From positions 1 through 62,941 of the forward strand of contig CAMDOT010000007.1 in assembly GCA_945903635.1 (NCBI GenBank): a stretch of 62,941 nt of DNA. Direction: 5' to 3'. The translations under genes and the position numbers were made by a program. This document shows positions 43,269 to 52,619 of this stretch, one piece after another (position 1 is the stretch's first letter; each line of letters begins with the position of its first letter). This DNA comes from Rhizobium sp. Q54. Its GTDB lineage: Bacteria > Pseudomonadota > Alphaproteobacteria > Reyranellales > Reyranellaceae. The notes under the pieces are model-generated. The model made no database searches. It saw only the letters and a list, made by a program, of their open reading frames with translations, and was not told the DNA's origin.

Positions 43269-44753
43269 ATGGCCGGCAAGCACGTTCTCGCCATCGACCA
43301 GGGCACCACCAGCACCCGCGCCATCGTCTTTGATGCCACGGGGCGGCCGGTGGCCACGGCGCAGAAGGAATTGCCGCAGATCTTTCCCCAGCCAGGCTGG
43401 GTCGAGCATGACGCGGAGGAAATCTGGTCGGCGACAGTGGAGGTCTGCCGTGGTGCGCTTGCCAAGGCGAAGCTGAAGCCTGCCGATCTCGCCGGCATCG
43501 GCATCACCAACCAGCGCGAGACGACCGTCGTCTGGGATCGCGCCACCGGCAAGCCGATCCACAATGCCATCGTCTGGCAGGACCGACGAACCGCCGAGCG
43601 CTGTGCCGAACTCAAGAAGGCGGGACACGAGAAGACATTCACGGACAAGACCGGTCTGCTGCTCGATCCGTATTTCTCGGGCACCAAGATCGAGTGGATC
43701 CTGAAGAATGTGGCCGGCGCCCGCGCCGCGGCCGACAAGGGCGCGCTCGCCGCCGGCACCATCGAATGTTTCCTGCTGTGGCGATTGACCGGCGGCAAGG
43801 TGCACGCGAGCGACGCCACCAATGCCAGCCGCACCCTGCTGCTCGACATCCGCAAGGGCGCCTGGGATCCCGAGCTGATGAAGCTGCTGGGTGTGCCTGC
43901 ATCGCTGCTGCCGGAGGTGGTCGATTGCTCAGGTGACCTCGGCGTCACGACAGCCGACTTTCTCGGTGCGCCGGTTCCGGTGCTGGGCATGGCCGGCGAT
44001 CAGCAGGCGGCCACGGTGGGCCAGGCCTGCATAAAACCCGGCATGATCAAGGCGACCTACGGCACCGGCTGCTTCGCGCTGCTCAATACCGGCAGCATGG
44101 CCGTCCATTCGCGGCATCGGCTGCTGACCACCATCGCCTATCAGCTCGGCGGGCGGCGGACCTATGCGCTGGAGGGCAGCATCTTCGTTGCCGGCGCCGC
44201 AGTGCAGTGGTTGCGCGACGGCCTGCGGCTGATCGAGAAGTCGAGCGAGATCGAGGCTTTGGCTGCGCAGGCGCGTGACGGCAACGGCGTCTATCTGGTG
44301 CCGGCGTTCGTCGGCCTGGGGGCGCCGTACTGGGATCCCGACGCCCGTGGCGCCATCCTGGGCCTGACGCGCGATTCCGGTCCTGCCGAGATCGCCGCCG
44401 CCACGCTCGACTCGGTCTGCTACCAGACGCGCGATCTCCTCGACGCGATGCGCGGCGACGGCGCCCAGATCGACGACCTCAGGGTCGATGGCGGCATGGT
44501 CGGCAACGACCTCTTGATGCAGCGGCTGGCCGATACCGTCGCGACCCCGGTCGAACGACCCAAGGTGACGGAAACCACCGCCCTGGGGGCGGCTTTCCTG
44601 GCCGGGCTGCACGCCGGACTCTGGCCGTCGCTCGACGCGCTGTCGGCGACCTGGGCGCTCGACCGGGCTTTTGAGCCGGCCGAGGGTGCCGCCTCGCGCG
44701 ACCGCCGCTATGCCGGCTGGCAGGACGCGGTGCGAAGGGTTCGTACTTCCTGA
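43269..44753 (+). CDS. glpK: glycerol kinase
   Basis: This 494-residue FGGY carbohydrate kinase has the N-terminal phosphate loop [43 protein letters not shown] and [11 protein letters not shown], the expected glycerol kinase sequence pattern. It phosphorylates glycerol to glycerol-3-phosphate. The product is the same metabolite that the ugp system imports 25 kb away. It starts 15 nt after the polyprenyl synthase gene; shared transcription is possible though the functions are not obviously linked. Confidence 0.95.
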   Translation: MAGKHVLAIDQGTTSTRAIVFDATGRPVATAQKELPQIFPQPGWVEHDAEEIWSATVEVCRGALAKAKLKPADLAGIGITNQRETTVVWDRATGKPIHNAIVWQDRRTAERCAELKKAGHEKTFTDKTGLLLDPYFSGTKIEWILKNVAGARAAADKGALAAGTIECFLLWRLTGGKVHASDATNASRTLLLDIRKGAWDPELMKLLGVPASLLPEVVDCSGDLGVTTADFLGAPVPVLGMAGDQQAATVGQACIKPGMIKATYGTGCFALLNTGSMAVHSRHRLLTTIAYQLGGRRTYALEGSIFVAGAAVQWLRDGLRLIEKSSEIEALAAQARDGNGVYLVPAFVGLGAPYWDPDARGAILGLTRDSGPAEIAAATLDSVCYQTRDLLDAMRGDGAQIDDLRVDGGMVGNDLLMQRLADTVATPVERPKVTETTALGAAFLAGLHAGLWPSLDALSATWALDRAFEPAEGAASRDRRYAGWQDAVRRVRTS

Positions 44754-44782
44754 TTGCTGCCCAATTCATGATTGCTGGTAGG

Positions 44783-44806
44783 GGGCGCGGCCATTAGGTT
44801 GCGCCC
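44783..44806 (+). promoter_or_regulatory. hairpin over the pyrF ribosome-binding region
   Basis: GGGCGC (44783-44788) pairs with GCGCCC (44801-44806), ending 3 nt before the pyrF ATG. The purine run AGGGGG that would serve as Shine-Dalgarno lies in the 5' arm. Confidence 0.45.
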
Positions 44807-44809
44807 GCC

Positions 44810-45562
44810 ATGCGAACCCGCTCGAACCCCGTCTATTGCGGCATCGACACGATCGATCTCGCCCAAGCCACCAGGCTCATCCAGAGCATTGCCGGGGGGC
44901 CGAAGCCGGCCGTCGGCGGCATCAAGCTCGGGCTGGAATTCTTCCTGGCGCACGGCGCGCCGGGCGTGCGCTACGCCTTTCCGACGCCGGTCCGCGCCAC
45001 CGGCGTGGGCTTCTTCCTCGACCTCAAGCTGCACGATATTCCCAACACCGTGGCCGGCGGCATCCGCGCCGTGGTCGAGCTCGCGCCGACTTTCATCACG
45101 ATCCACGCAAGTGGTGGTCGCGAGATGATGAAGGCCGCAGTCGACGAAGCCGCCGCCCAGTCGGCGAAATTCAACGTGCCGCGGCCCAAGCTGCTGGGCG
45201 TCACGGTCCTCACGTCGCTCGACCGGTCCGATCTCGAGGCGACCGGCGTGAACGCCGATCCGTCGGACCAGGTGCTGCGGCTGGCGGCTCTCGCGCATGA
45301 AAGCGGGCTTGATGGTGTCATCTGCTCGCCGCTGGAGATTGCGGCACTCCGCAAGCAATGCGGCCCGGATTTCGTCCTGATGGTGCCGGGCATCCGCCCG
45401 GTCGGCAGCGCTGCCAATGACCAAAAGCGGGCCATGACGCCGCGCCAGGCAGTCGACCTTGGCGCCACCAACCTGGTCGTCGGCCGGCCGATCTACCAGG
45501 CGGCCGATCCGCGCGCGGCGGCCGAGGCCATCGCGCGCGAAGCCGGCATCAACGACCTATGA
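44810..45562 (+). CDS. pyrF: orotidine-5'-phosphate decarboxylase
   Basis: This 250-residue TIM-barrel enzyme makes UMP from OMP. The catalytic array Asp71-Lys73-Asp76 is in FLDLKLHDIPNTV. Further marks are GIKLGLEFF at the substrate-binding strand and VPGIRPVGSAANDQKR at the phosphate site. The stop overlaps the trpF start by 4 bp (ATGA), so pyrF and the trp genes are coupled. Confidence 0.95.
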   Translation: MRTRSNPVYCGIDTIDLAQATRLIQSIAGGPKPAVGGIKLGLEFFLAHGAPGVRYAFPTPVRATGVGFFLDLKLHDIPNTVAGGIRAVVELAPTFITIHASGGREMMKAAVDEAAAQSAKFNVPRPKLLGVTVLTSLDRSDLEATGVNADPSDQVLRLAALAHESGLDGVICSPLEIAALRKQCGPDFVLMVPGIRPVGSAANDQKRAMTPRQAVDLGATNLVVGRPIYQAADPRAAAEAIAREAGINDL

Positions 45563-46194
45563 CCGTCGAGGCCAAGATTTGCGGCCTGTCGACCCCTGAG
45601 ACGCTGGAGGCAGCGGTCGCGGGCGGTGCCCGCTGGGTGGGCTTCGTCACCTATCCGCGCTCGCCGCGCCACATCTCGACCGATCTGCTCCGTACGCTGG
45701 GCGCACGGGTTCCGAAGACTGTCGGCCGGGTCGGGTTGTTCGTCGATGCCGATGATGCGCTGCTCGACGAGCGGCTGGCGACCGGCGCGATCGACATGCT
45801 CCAGCTTCACGGATCGGAGACGCCTGAACGCGTGGCCGAGCTGAAGGCGCGCACCGGCAAGCCCGTCATGAAAGTCATCAAGGTTGCGAAGCCTGAAGAT
45901 GTCGAACGCGGTATCGCGGCTTATGCAGGCGTCGCCGACAGGCTGATGTTCGAGCCGGCCGACGGCATCTTGCCGGGCGGCAATGGCAGGCCCTTCGACT
46001 GGACAATCCTCTCCGGCCGGACCGTGCCACTGCCGTGGGTTTTGGCAGGCGGTCTCACGCCCGGCAACGTCGCCGAGGCGGTGCGGGTTACGGGTGCGCG
46101 CGCCGTCGATGTTTCCTCTGGCGTCGAATCGAGCCGGGGTGTGAAATCGATCGAACTGATTCAAGCCTTCCTCGATCGCGTGAAGGCGCTCTGA
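45559..46194 (+). CDS. trpF: phosphoribosylanthranilate isomerase
   Basis: This 211-residue TIM-barrel enzyme catalyses the Amadori step of tryptophan synthesis. The catalytic cysteine is in [15 protein letters not shown] and the general acid Asp in [20 protein letters not shown] and [15 protein letters not shown] give the phosphate site, and [14 protein letters not shown] ends the barrel. Coupled to pyrF by a 4-bp overlap; a RidA-type gene follows 11 nt later. Confidence 0.95.
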   Translation: MTVEAKICGLSTPETLEAAVAGGARWVGFVTYPRSPRHISTDLLRTLGARVPKTVGRVGLFVDADDALLDERLATGAIDMLQLHGSETPERVAELKARTGKPVMKVIKVAKPEDVERGIAAYAGVADRLMFEPADGILPGGNGRPFDWTILSGRTVPLPWVLAGGLTPGNVAEAVRVTGARAVDVSSGVESSRGVKSIELIQAFLDRVKAL

Positions 46195-46205
46195 AAGGGA
46201 CGTAC

Positions 46206-46784
46206 ATGAAGGTCGAAGAGCGGCTGAAAGAACTCGGCATCGAACTCACCAGGCCCACCACGCCGATGGGCAGTTACGTGAACGCCGTGCGCACCGGCAA
46301 TCTGCTCTATCTCGCCGGCAAGGGCCCCGGCCTGCCGGGCAAGCCGCTGCCCGTGGGCAAGCTTGGCCGCGACTTCTCGATCGATCAGGGCTACGGCTTC
46401 GCGCGCGACACAGGCCTCAGCATTCTCGCCGCCCTCAAGGAGGAGCTGGGCGACCTCGATCGCGTAAAACGCATCGTCAAGGTGCTGGGCATGGTCAATG
46501 CCACGTCGGAATACGGCAGCCAGCCCGAAGTGATCAACGGCTGCTCCGACCTCTTCGTCGAAGTGTTCGGCGAGCGTGGCCGTCACGCCCGCTCGGCCGT
46601 CGGCATGGGTTCGCTGCCGCGCGGCATTCCGGTCGAGATCGAAGTGATCGTCGAGATCGAGGAGGAGCCGGCCCCGATCGCTGCCGTCGCTGCCAAACCC
46701 GCTGCCAAGCGGAAAGTGGCGCCCAAGGCGAAGGCCAAGCCCGCCAAGGCCAAGATCAAGTCGGCCAAGGCCAAGAAGCGTTAG
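46206..46784 (+). CDS. RidA/YjgF family deaminase with Lys/Ala-rich tail
   Basis: This 192-residue protein has a RidA-like core of about 155 residues: [46 protein letters not shown] and [26 protein letters not shown]. The conserved arginine of HARSAVG is where RidA binds the imine carboxylate. A tail of about 35 residues rich in lysine, alanine and proline ([17 protein letters not shown]) follows, like histone H1. It lies between trpF and trpB with a good Shine-Dalgarno AAGGGA. RidA hydrolyses 2-aminoacrylate, an intermediate that tryptophan synthase beta forms on its PLP, so a protective role in this operon is plausible. Confidence 0.85.
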   Translation: MKVEERLKELGIELTRPTTPMGSYVNAVRTGNLLYLAGKGPGLPGKPLPVGKLGRDFSIDQGYGFARDTGLSILAALKEELGDLDRVKRIVKVLGMVNATSEYGSQPEVINGCSDLFVEVFGERGRHARSAVGMGSLPRGIPVEIEVIVEIEEEPAPIAAVAAKPAAKRKVAPKAKAKPAKAKIKSAKAKKR

Positions 46785-46843
46785 GGCTCTTTGACCGACC
46801 CCTGCCGGGGCTGGTAAGCCCGCCCGTCCCGACAGGAAGAGCA

Positions 46844-48070
46844 ATGGTCACTTCATCGTCACCCAATAGTTTTCGTACCGGTCCCGACGAGCGCGGGCAT
46901 TTCGGCATCTTCGGCGGTCGCTACGTCGCCGAGACGCTGATGCCGCTGATCCTCGAGCTGGAGACGGCCTACAACGCCGCCAAGGCCGATCCGGCGTTCC
47001 AGGACGAGCTCGACTATCTGCTGGAGCACTACGCAGGCCGGCCCAGTCCGCTCTACTACGCCAAGCGCCTGACCGAGCAGCTGGGCGGCGCCAAGATCTA
47101 CCTGAAGCGCGATGAGCTGAACCATACCGGCAGCCACAAGATCAACAACGTGCTGGGCCAGGTCCTGATGGCCAAGCGCATGGGCAAGACGCGCGTCATC
47201 GCCGAAACAGGCGCCGGCCAGCATGGCGTGGCGACGGCCACCGCCTGCGCGCTGTTCGACATTCCCTGCGTCGTCTTCATGGGCTCGGTCGATGTCGAGC
47301 GCCAGTCGCCCAACGTCTTTCGCATGAAGATGCTGGGCGCCGAGGTGCGGCCGGTGACGGCGGGCTCCTCGACGCTGAAGGATGCCATGAACGAGGCGCT
47401 GCGCGATTGGGTCGCGACCTGCGAGAACACCTTCTACTGCATCGGCACGGTGGCGGGCCCGCATCCCTATCCGGCGATGGTGCGCGACTTCCAGTGCGTC
47501 ATCGGCAACGAGACGCGCCAGCAGATGATGAAGGCCGAAGGTCGGCTGCCCGATACTTTGGTCGCCTGCATCGGCGGCGGCTCGAACGCCATGGGCCTGT
47601 TCCATCCCTTCCTCGACGACAAGGGCATTCGCATCATCGGCGTCGAGGCGGCGGGTCATGGCATCGAGACCGGCGAGCATGCCGCGTCGCTCAGCGGCGG
47701 CCGTCCCGGCGTGCTGCACGGCAACCGCACCTATCTGCTGCAGGACAAGGAAGGCCAGATCACCGAGGCGCACTCGATCTCGGCCGGCCTCGATTATCCC
47801 GGCATCGGGCCGGAACATTCCTGGCTGAAGGAAATGGGCCGCGTCGAATACGCCTCGGCGACCGACAACGAGGCGCTCGAGGCCTTCGCGCTTCTGTGCA
47901 AACTCGAGGGCATCATCCCGGCACTCGAGTCCTCGCATGCGCTCGCCCATGTGATGAAGCTCGCGCCCACACTGCCCAAGGACAATCTGCTGGTGATGAA
48001 TCTCTCCGGCCGGGGTGACAAGGACGTGCCGCAGGTCGCTGCGCGCATGGGAATGAAGATCGAATCATGA
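46844..48070 (+). CDS. trpB: tryptophan synthase beta chain
   Basis: This 408-residue PLP enzyme joins indole and serine. The Schiff-base lysine is Lys99 in HTGSHKINN. The phosphate cup GGGSNAMG and EAAGHG are visible, as are the N-terminal [15 protein letters not shown] and C-terminal NLSGRGDKD. An AGGAAG Shine-Dalgarno precedes the ATG. The stop overlaps the trpA start by 4 bp, as usual for the alpha-beta pair. Confidence 0.97.
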   Translation: MVTSSSPNSFRTGPDERGHFGIFGGRYVAETLMPLILELETAYNAAKADPAFQDELDYLLEHYAGRPSPLYYAKRLTEQLGGAKIYLKRDELNHTGSHKINNVLGQVLMAKRMGKTRVIAETGAGQHGVATATACALFDIPCVVFMGSVDVERQSPNVFRMKMLGAEVRPVTAGSSTLKDAMNEALRDWVATCENTFYCIGTVAGPHPYPAMVRDFQCVIGNETRQQMMKAEGRLPDTLVACIGGGSNAMGLFHPFLDDKGIRIIGVEAAGHGIETGEHAASLSGGRPGVLHGNRTYLLQDKEGQITEAHSISAGLDYPGIGPEHSWLKEMGRVEYASATDNEALEAFALLCKLEGIIPALESSHALAHVMKLAPTLPKDNLLVMNLSGRGDKDVPQVAARMGMKIES

Positions 48071-48900
48071 GCCGGATTGCCAAGCGTTTCGCCCAGCTCA
48101 AGGCCGACCAGCGTGCCGGGCTCGTGACCTACATCACGGCGGGCGACCCCGACGTCGATATCAGCTACCAGATCCTGAAGGGCCTGCCGGCCGCTGGCGC
48201 CGACCTGATCGAACTCGGCATGCCCTTCACCGATCCGATGGCCGACGGCCCGTCGATCCAGCTCGCCGGCCAGCGCGCGCTGAAGGCCGGCATGACGATC
48301 GACAAGACCTTCGACATGGTGCGCCGCTTCCGCAAGGAGACAGGCGACAACGACACGCCGATCCTGCTGATGGGCTACTACAACCTGGTCTACCAGCGTG
48401 GCGCCGATAAATTCTGCAAGGATGCAGCCGCGGCCGGAGTCGACGGCTTCATCCTTGTCGACCTGCCGCCGGAAGAAGCCGACGAGCTAAAACCCTTCGC
48501 GGAGGCCAACGGCCTCGACACCGTGCTGCTGACCGCGCCGACAACCGACGACAAGCGTCTGCCGGCGGTGCTGAAGTATTCCTCGGGATTCGTCTATTTC
48601 GTTTCGGTGCTGGGCATCACCGGCACGCGCTCGGCGACGGAAGAGGCGGTGCAGACGCATGTCGCGCGCATCCGCCGCCATACCAAGCTCCCGATCGGCG
48701 TAGGCTTCGGCATCCGCACGCCCGATCAGGCCGCCGCCGTGGCGCGGCATGCCGACGCCGCCGTCGTCGGCACCGCCATCATCGATCGCGTCAAGGCAGG
48801 CCTCGACGACAAGGGTAAGGCCAAGCCCGACCTGGTGCCGGGCGTCTTCGCCTATATCCGGGCGCTGGCCGAGGGCGTGCGCGGTGTGCGCAAGGCCTAG
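48067..48900 (+). CDS. trpA: tryptophan synthase alpha chain
   Basis: This 277-residue TIM-barrel subunit cleaves indole-3-glycerol phosphate. Catalytic Glu49 and Asp60 lie in [30 protein letters not shown] and [15 protein letters not shown] form the phosphate site. It overlaps trpB by 4 bp. In many alphaproteobacteria accD and folC follow directly; here four other genes intervene. Confidence 0.96.
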   Translation: MSRIAKRFAQLKADQRAGLVTYITAGDPDVDISYQILKGLPAAGADLIELGMPFTDPMADGPSIQLAGQRALKAGMTIDKTFDMVRRFRKETGDNDTPILLMGYYNLVYQRGADKFCKDAAAAGVDGFILVDLPPEEADELKPFAEANGLDTVLLTAPTTDDKRLPAVLKYSSGFVYFVSVLGITGTRSATEEAVQTHVARIRRHTKLPIGVGFGIRTPDQAAAVARHADAAVVGTAIIDRVKAGLDDKGKAKPDLVPGVFAYIRALAEGVRGVRKA

Positions 48901-48939
48901 CTCGTTGAAGACAGGCGCTCGTTAGTCTAGTCTTCGTCC

Positions 48940-49128
48940 ATGGATATCGTTGTACCGACAATCGCGGAAATGGCGGCGGGCATCGATCGTGGTGTTGCTG
49001 TGGCCATCAAGGAAGCCCATCGGCGAGGGCTGCCCGTTTTTGTTTCGGACGAGTCGGTAATCTATGCCCTCTACCCAGATGGCCGGCGTGTCGCCGTGGA
49101 ACGCTTGCCTGACTCCAAGCCAGAGTGA
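48940..49128 (+). CDS. small protein paired with a Zeta-toxin-like ATPase (possible antitoxin)
   Basis: This 62-residue protein is not assigned to a family with certainty. It has an acidic/helical N-terminal half (IAEMAAGIDRGVAVAIKEAHRRG) and a short beta-like end (LPVFVSDESVIYALYPDGRR). It overlaps the following P-loop gene by 4 bp. Small proteins of this form commonly precede Zeta-toxin-like genes, so an antitoxin role is inferred from position. No strong Shine-Dalgarno is seen. Confidence 0.5.
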   Translation: MDIVVPTIAEMAAGIDRGVAVAIKEAHRRGLPVFVSDESVIYALYPDGRRVAVERLPDSKPE

Positions 49129-49730
49129 CTGAGCCCTACTTTGTCGTTCTCGCAGGCCCCAATGGGGCGGGTAAGAGTACATTCGCTCGAGCGAATCTGA
49201 CGGAATTCATTGAGGTCGGCACTTTCCTTAACGCCGACGACATAGCGCGCGATATCAAACCAGACGATGTCGCAGCGGTCGCCGTGGAGGCGGGTCGGCG
49301 GATGCTCCGAGAGCGCCAAGCTCTCTTGGCAAGCGGTCGATCGTTCTGCATCGAGACGACGCTAGCAACTCGGACATTGCTTCGTTTCGTCAAGGCGGCG
49401 CAAGCAGCTGGCTTTCGAACGCGGCTGGTCTTCCTTTTTACGCCGTTTGCGCAACTGAATGAGCTTCGCGTCAAACAGCGCGTAATGGCCGGCGGCCACA
49501 ACATCGACACCCAGACAATTCATAGGCGCCATCGCCTCGGATTGATGTTGCTCGCCGACTATTGGGATGCATGCGACGAAGCTGTTCTCTTCGATGCACG
49601 CACCGAGCATCCGCAGGAGACACTCATAAAAGAGAACGGTTCCACCAAAATAGTGGACCGATTCGGATGGCAGTGGCTGCGGTTACGTCTGGGAGCATTG
49701 GAGGCGCGCGTACCCGCTATCACCAAATAG
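49125..49730 (+). CDS. Zeta-toxin-like P-loop ATPase/kinase
   Basis: This 201-residue protein begins with the Walker A motif GPNGAGKSTFARAN (residues 11-19 for the loop). FLNADDIARDI follows, as in the Zeta toxin/UDP-GlcNAc kinase group, and then ETTLATRTLLRF. Zeta toxins phosphorylate peptidoglycan precursors; many stand-alone relatives are uncharacterised. The GTG start overlaps the small gene by 4 bp. The pair is clearly less GC-rich than the surrounding trp and acc genes, a sign of transfer. Confidence 0.8.
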   Translation: MTEPYFVVLAGPNGAGKSTFARANLTEFIEVGTFLNADDIARDIKPDDVAAVAVEAGRRMLRERQALLASGRSFCIETTLATRTLLRFVKAAQAAGFRTRLVFLFTPFAQLNELRVKQRVMAGGHNIDTQTIHRRHRLGLMLLADYWDACDEAVLFDARTEHPQETLIKENGSTKIVDRFGWQWLRLRLGALEARVPAITK

Positions 49731-49732
49731 GA

Positions 49733-50383
49733 TTAATCGTCGAACAGCAGGTCGGCGACGAATGAGTTGGTCTTGCGCTCCCAACCGAACGTCGACGTCT
49801 GGCCATGGCCGGGCACGAAAGTGACGTCGTCGCCCAGCGGCCACAGCCGCTGGCGGATCGAGTTCAGGAGCTGGTCGTGGTTGCCGCGCGGGAAGTCGGT
49901 GCGGCCGATCGAGCCCCGGAACAGCACGTCGCCGACGAACGCCACCTTGGCCGGCTTGTTCACGAACACGACGTGGCCCGGCGTGTGGCCGGGGCAATGC
50001 ACGACGTCGAAGGTGAGATTGCCGAGCGTCACCGTCTCGCCGTTGGTGAGCCAGCGGTCGGGCACGAACGGCTTGTAGACGGGGAAATTGTACTTGGCGC
50101 CAGACTCGGGCAGCCCCTGGATCAGGAACAGGTCGTCCTCGTGCGGGCCTTCGATTTCGACACCGTAGTGCTCGGCCATGGTGCCGGCGGCCGAAGCGTG
50201 ATCGACATGGCCGTGGGTCAGCAGGACCTTGGTGATCTTGATCCCCTGCTCGGAAATCGCCTGCTTCAGCATGTCGAAGTCACCGCCAGGGTCGACGGCG
50301 GTGCCTTCCATGGTCTCGTCGCACCAGGCGATGGAGCAGTTCTGCTGAAACGGCGTGACGGGGGCGATCAGGACCTTGAGCAT
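49733..50383 (-). CDS. metallo-beta-lactamase fold hydrolase (YcbL/GloB-like)
   Basis: This 216-residue enzyme has the metal-binding THGHVDHA (His57, His59, Asp61, His62), HCPGHTPGHVVF, FVGDVLFRGSIGRTDFP and FVPGHGQTSTFGWE. This set is that of type II glyoxalase-like hydrolases such as YcbL, which open thioesters of glutathione. It is in a single-gene unit between the Zeta-like and carboxypeptidase genes. Confidence 0.88.
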   Translation of the reverse strand: MLKVLIAPVTPFQQNCSIAWCDETMEGTAVDPGGDFDMLKQAISEQGIKITKVLLTHGHVDHASAAGTMAEHYGVEIEGPHEDDLFLIQGLPESGAKYNFPVYKPFVPDRWLTNGETVTLGNLTFDVVHCPGHTPGHVVFVNKPAKVAFVGDVLFRGSIGRTDFPRGNHDQLLNSIRQRLWPLGDDVTFVPGHGQTSTFGWERKTNSFVADLLFDD

Positions 50384-50454
50384 GGGTCTGATCTAATACC
50401 TCCCGCGGATGGACGGAAGGGCGTATGGTGTTGGTCTCTTATGCGTCGGTGGCA

Positions 50455-51669
50455 ATGAATTCGCGCCTCTTGCTGTGCCTTCTAGGGCTGATCGGCCTTT
50501 TATCGTTGCCTGCCCGGGCCCAGATCGCCGCCGTGACCTCGCCCTCGGGGCCGGTCCCCGCCGGCCCTTATGCCGTCGTCGATGTTGCGACCGGCGAAGC
50601 GCTGATGGAGCGCAACGCCGGCGCCTATTGGTATCCGGCCTCGCTCACCAAGATGATGACGATCTACATCGTCTTCGAGGAATTGAAGGCGGGGCGTCTC
50701 AACCTTGCAATGCCGCTCGCCTTCTCGGAGAACGCCCGCGCCAAGGAAGCCTCCAAGCTGGGCCTCGCCCCCGGGCAGTCGATCACGGTGGAGCAGGGCT
50801 TGCAGGCGCTCGTGGCCCATTCGGCAAACGATGTCGCCACCGCATTCGGCGAGCGCATCTCGGGCTCGGAGGCCGCTTTCGCGCAGCGTATGACCGACAC
50901 GGCGCGCCGGCTCGGCATGACGGCCACGACCTACCGCAACGCCAATGGCCTGCCCGACCCGGCACAGGTGACGACGGCGCGCGACCAGGCGATTCTCGGC
51001 GTCGCGCTGGTGAAGGAATTTCCGCAGTACTACGGCTACTTCAGCACCCGAAACGTCATCATCGGCAAGCAGAAGATCGGGCTCGGCGTCAAATTCCTCG
51101 ATCTCTATGCGCCTTACGCCGACGGCCTGAAGACAGGCTTCGTTTGCGCCTCCGGCTTCAACATCGTGGGCAGCGCCGTGCGCGACGGGCGGCGGCTGGT
51201 CGCGGTGGCCTTCGGCTTTCGCGCATCAGTCCTGCGCGATGAATTCCTGGTGCGGTTGTTCGACGAGGCGTTTGCCCTCAAGACCGGCGGCAATCGCCAG
51301 AAGATCTGGCAGCTTCACAATGGTGGCGGCGGTCCGGTGACGGTCCTGCCCTATGGTGAATGCGGTGGCATCCGCTATGAATTCCCCGGGGAAGCCGCCT
51401 GGCTCGGCACCTACGGCGACTGGCGCACGGCGCGCACGGCCTTCGACAAAGGCCAGGCACAGCTTGCGGCCCTCGGATTCTCCCGGCTCGGCAAGGAGTG
51501 GATTCTGCCCGTGGCGGCGAACCAGGTGACCAAGCAGGCCGCCATCATCGCCGATCTAGAGCCGGGGGCGGCGGAGAAACTCTGCGCCGATTATCAAGCC
51601 AAGAAATTGTTCTGCCAGGTGAAGAAAGCCGGGGAAATGGTGCCGCCGTTCGGCGGATTCTGGCGTTGA
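50455..51669 (+). CDS. D-alanyl-D-alanine carboxypeptidase (PBP5/6 type)
   Basis: This 404-residue periplasmic enzyme has a signal peptide (MNSRLLLCLLGLIGLLSLPA, then RAQ). The penicillin-binding motifs are S63-LTK66, S123-A-N125 and K226-TG. It trims the terminal D-alanine from peptidoglycan stem peptides. A C-terminal region of about 110 residues (WLGTYGDWRTARTAFDKG and on) resembles a SPOR-like septal peptidoglycan-binding domain in place of the PBP5 anchor. The ATG before NSRLLL was chosen to give a proper signal peptide. Confidence 0.88.
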   Translation: MNSRLLLCLLGLIGLLSLPARAQIAAVTSPSGPVPAGPYAVVDVATGEALMERNAGAYWYPASLTKMMTIYIVFEELKAGRLNLAMPLAFSENARAKEASKLGLAPGQSITVEQGLQALVAHSANDVATAFGERISGSEAAFAQRMTDTARRLGMTATTYRNANGLPDPAQVTTARDQAILGVALVKEFPQYYGYFSTRNVIIGKQKIGLGVKFLDLYAPYADGLKTGFVCASGFNIVGSAVRDGRRLVAVAFGFRASVLRDEFLVRLFDEAFALKTGGNRQKIWQLHNGGGGPVTVLPYGECGGIRYEFPGEAAWLGTYGDWRTARTAFDKGQAQLAALGFSRLGKEWILPVAANQVTKQAAIIADLEPGAAEKLCADYQAKKLFCQVKKAGEMVPPFGGFWR

Positions 51670-51721
51670 TCTCCTGACCCTCGATCTTGGCCGGGAAGGC
51701 CATTCGTGCGATACCGCCGCT

Positions 51722-52612
51722 ATGAACTGGCTGACCAATTTCGTCCGGCCCAAGCTGCGTGCGCTGGTCGCCCGCAAGGAAGCGCCCGAGAACCTCTGGC
51801 TGAAATGCCCGAAGTGCGAACAGATGCTGTTCATGCGCGACTGGGAGGCCAACCAGGAGGTCTGCAACCACTGCGGTCACCATATGCGGCTGCGGCCCCT
51901 GAAGCGCCTGCCCTATCTGTTCGACGAGGGTCGCTACGAGTTGTATCCCCTGCCGCGTGTCATCGCCGACCCGCTGAAATTCCGCGACACCAAGCGCTAT
52001 GACGCCCGCCTGAAGGAAGCTCAAGCCAAGGCCGAGGGCACGACCGATGCGCTGGTGGTGTCGAGCGGCCCGATGGGCGGCCGCATCGCCATCGTGGCGC
52101 TGCTCGACTTCGGCTTCATGGGCGGATCGATGGGCACCGCGGTGGGCGAGGGGCTGGTCATGGCGGCCGATCTCGCGGTCGCACGCAAGGCGCCGCTGAT
52201 CGTGTTCTCGGCCTCGGGCGGCGCCCGCATGCAGGAGGGCATCCTGTCGCTGATGCAGCTCACCCGCACCACCATCGCCGTGCGCAAGGTGAAGCAGGCG
52301 GGCCTGCCCTATATCGTCGTGCTGACCGATCCGACGACCGGGGGCGTGTCGGCCTCGTTCGCCATGCTGGGCGACGTCCACATCGCCGAGCCCGACGCCA
52401 TCATCGGCTTTGCCGGTCCGCGCGTCATCCAGGACACCATCCGACAGGAGCTGCCGGCCGGCTTCCAGCGCTCCGAATACCTGCTCGAACACGGCATGGT
52501 CGATGCCGTCGTGCACCGCCACAAGCTGCGCGAGACGTTGATCCGACTCACATCCCTGTTCATGGACCCGCTCGTCTCGGAGGATCGCGGCCTCGCCGTT
52601 GCGGTCCGCTGA
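51722..52612 (+). CDS. accD: acetyl-CoA carboxylase carboxyltransferase subunit beta
   Basis: This 296-residue subunit of acetyl-CoA carboxylase starts fatty-acid synthesis. The zinc ribbon uses Cys29, Cys32, Cys48 and Cys51 (KCPKCEQM and VCNHCGHH). The crotonase-like core includes FSASGGARMQEG and DPTTGGVSASFAMLGD. It works with AccA. folC begins 7 nt after the stop codon, the usual order in this class. Confidence 0.96.
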   Translation: MNWLTNFVRPKLRALVARKEAPENLWLKCPKCEQMLFMRDWEANQEVCNHCGHHMRLRPLKRLPYLFDEGRYELYPLPRVIADPLKFRDTKRYDARLKEAQAKAEGTTDALVVSSGPMGGRIAIVALLDFGFMGGSMGTAVGEGLVMAADLAVARKAPLIVFSASGGARMQEGILSLMQLTRTTIAVRKVKQAGLPYIVVLTDPTTGGVSASFAMLGDVHIAEPDAIIGFAGPRVIQDTIRQELPAGFQRSEYLLEHGMVDAVVHRHKLRETLIRLTSLFMDPLVSEDRGLAVAVR

Positions 52613-52619
52613 CTTCGCC

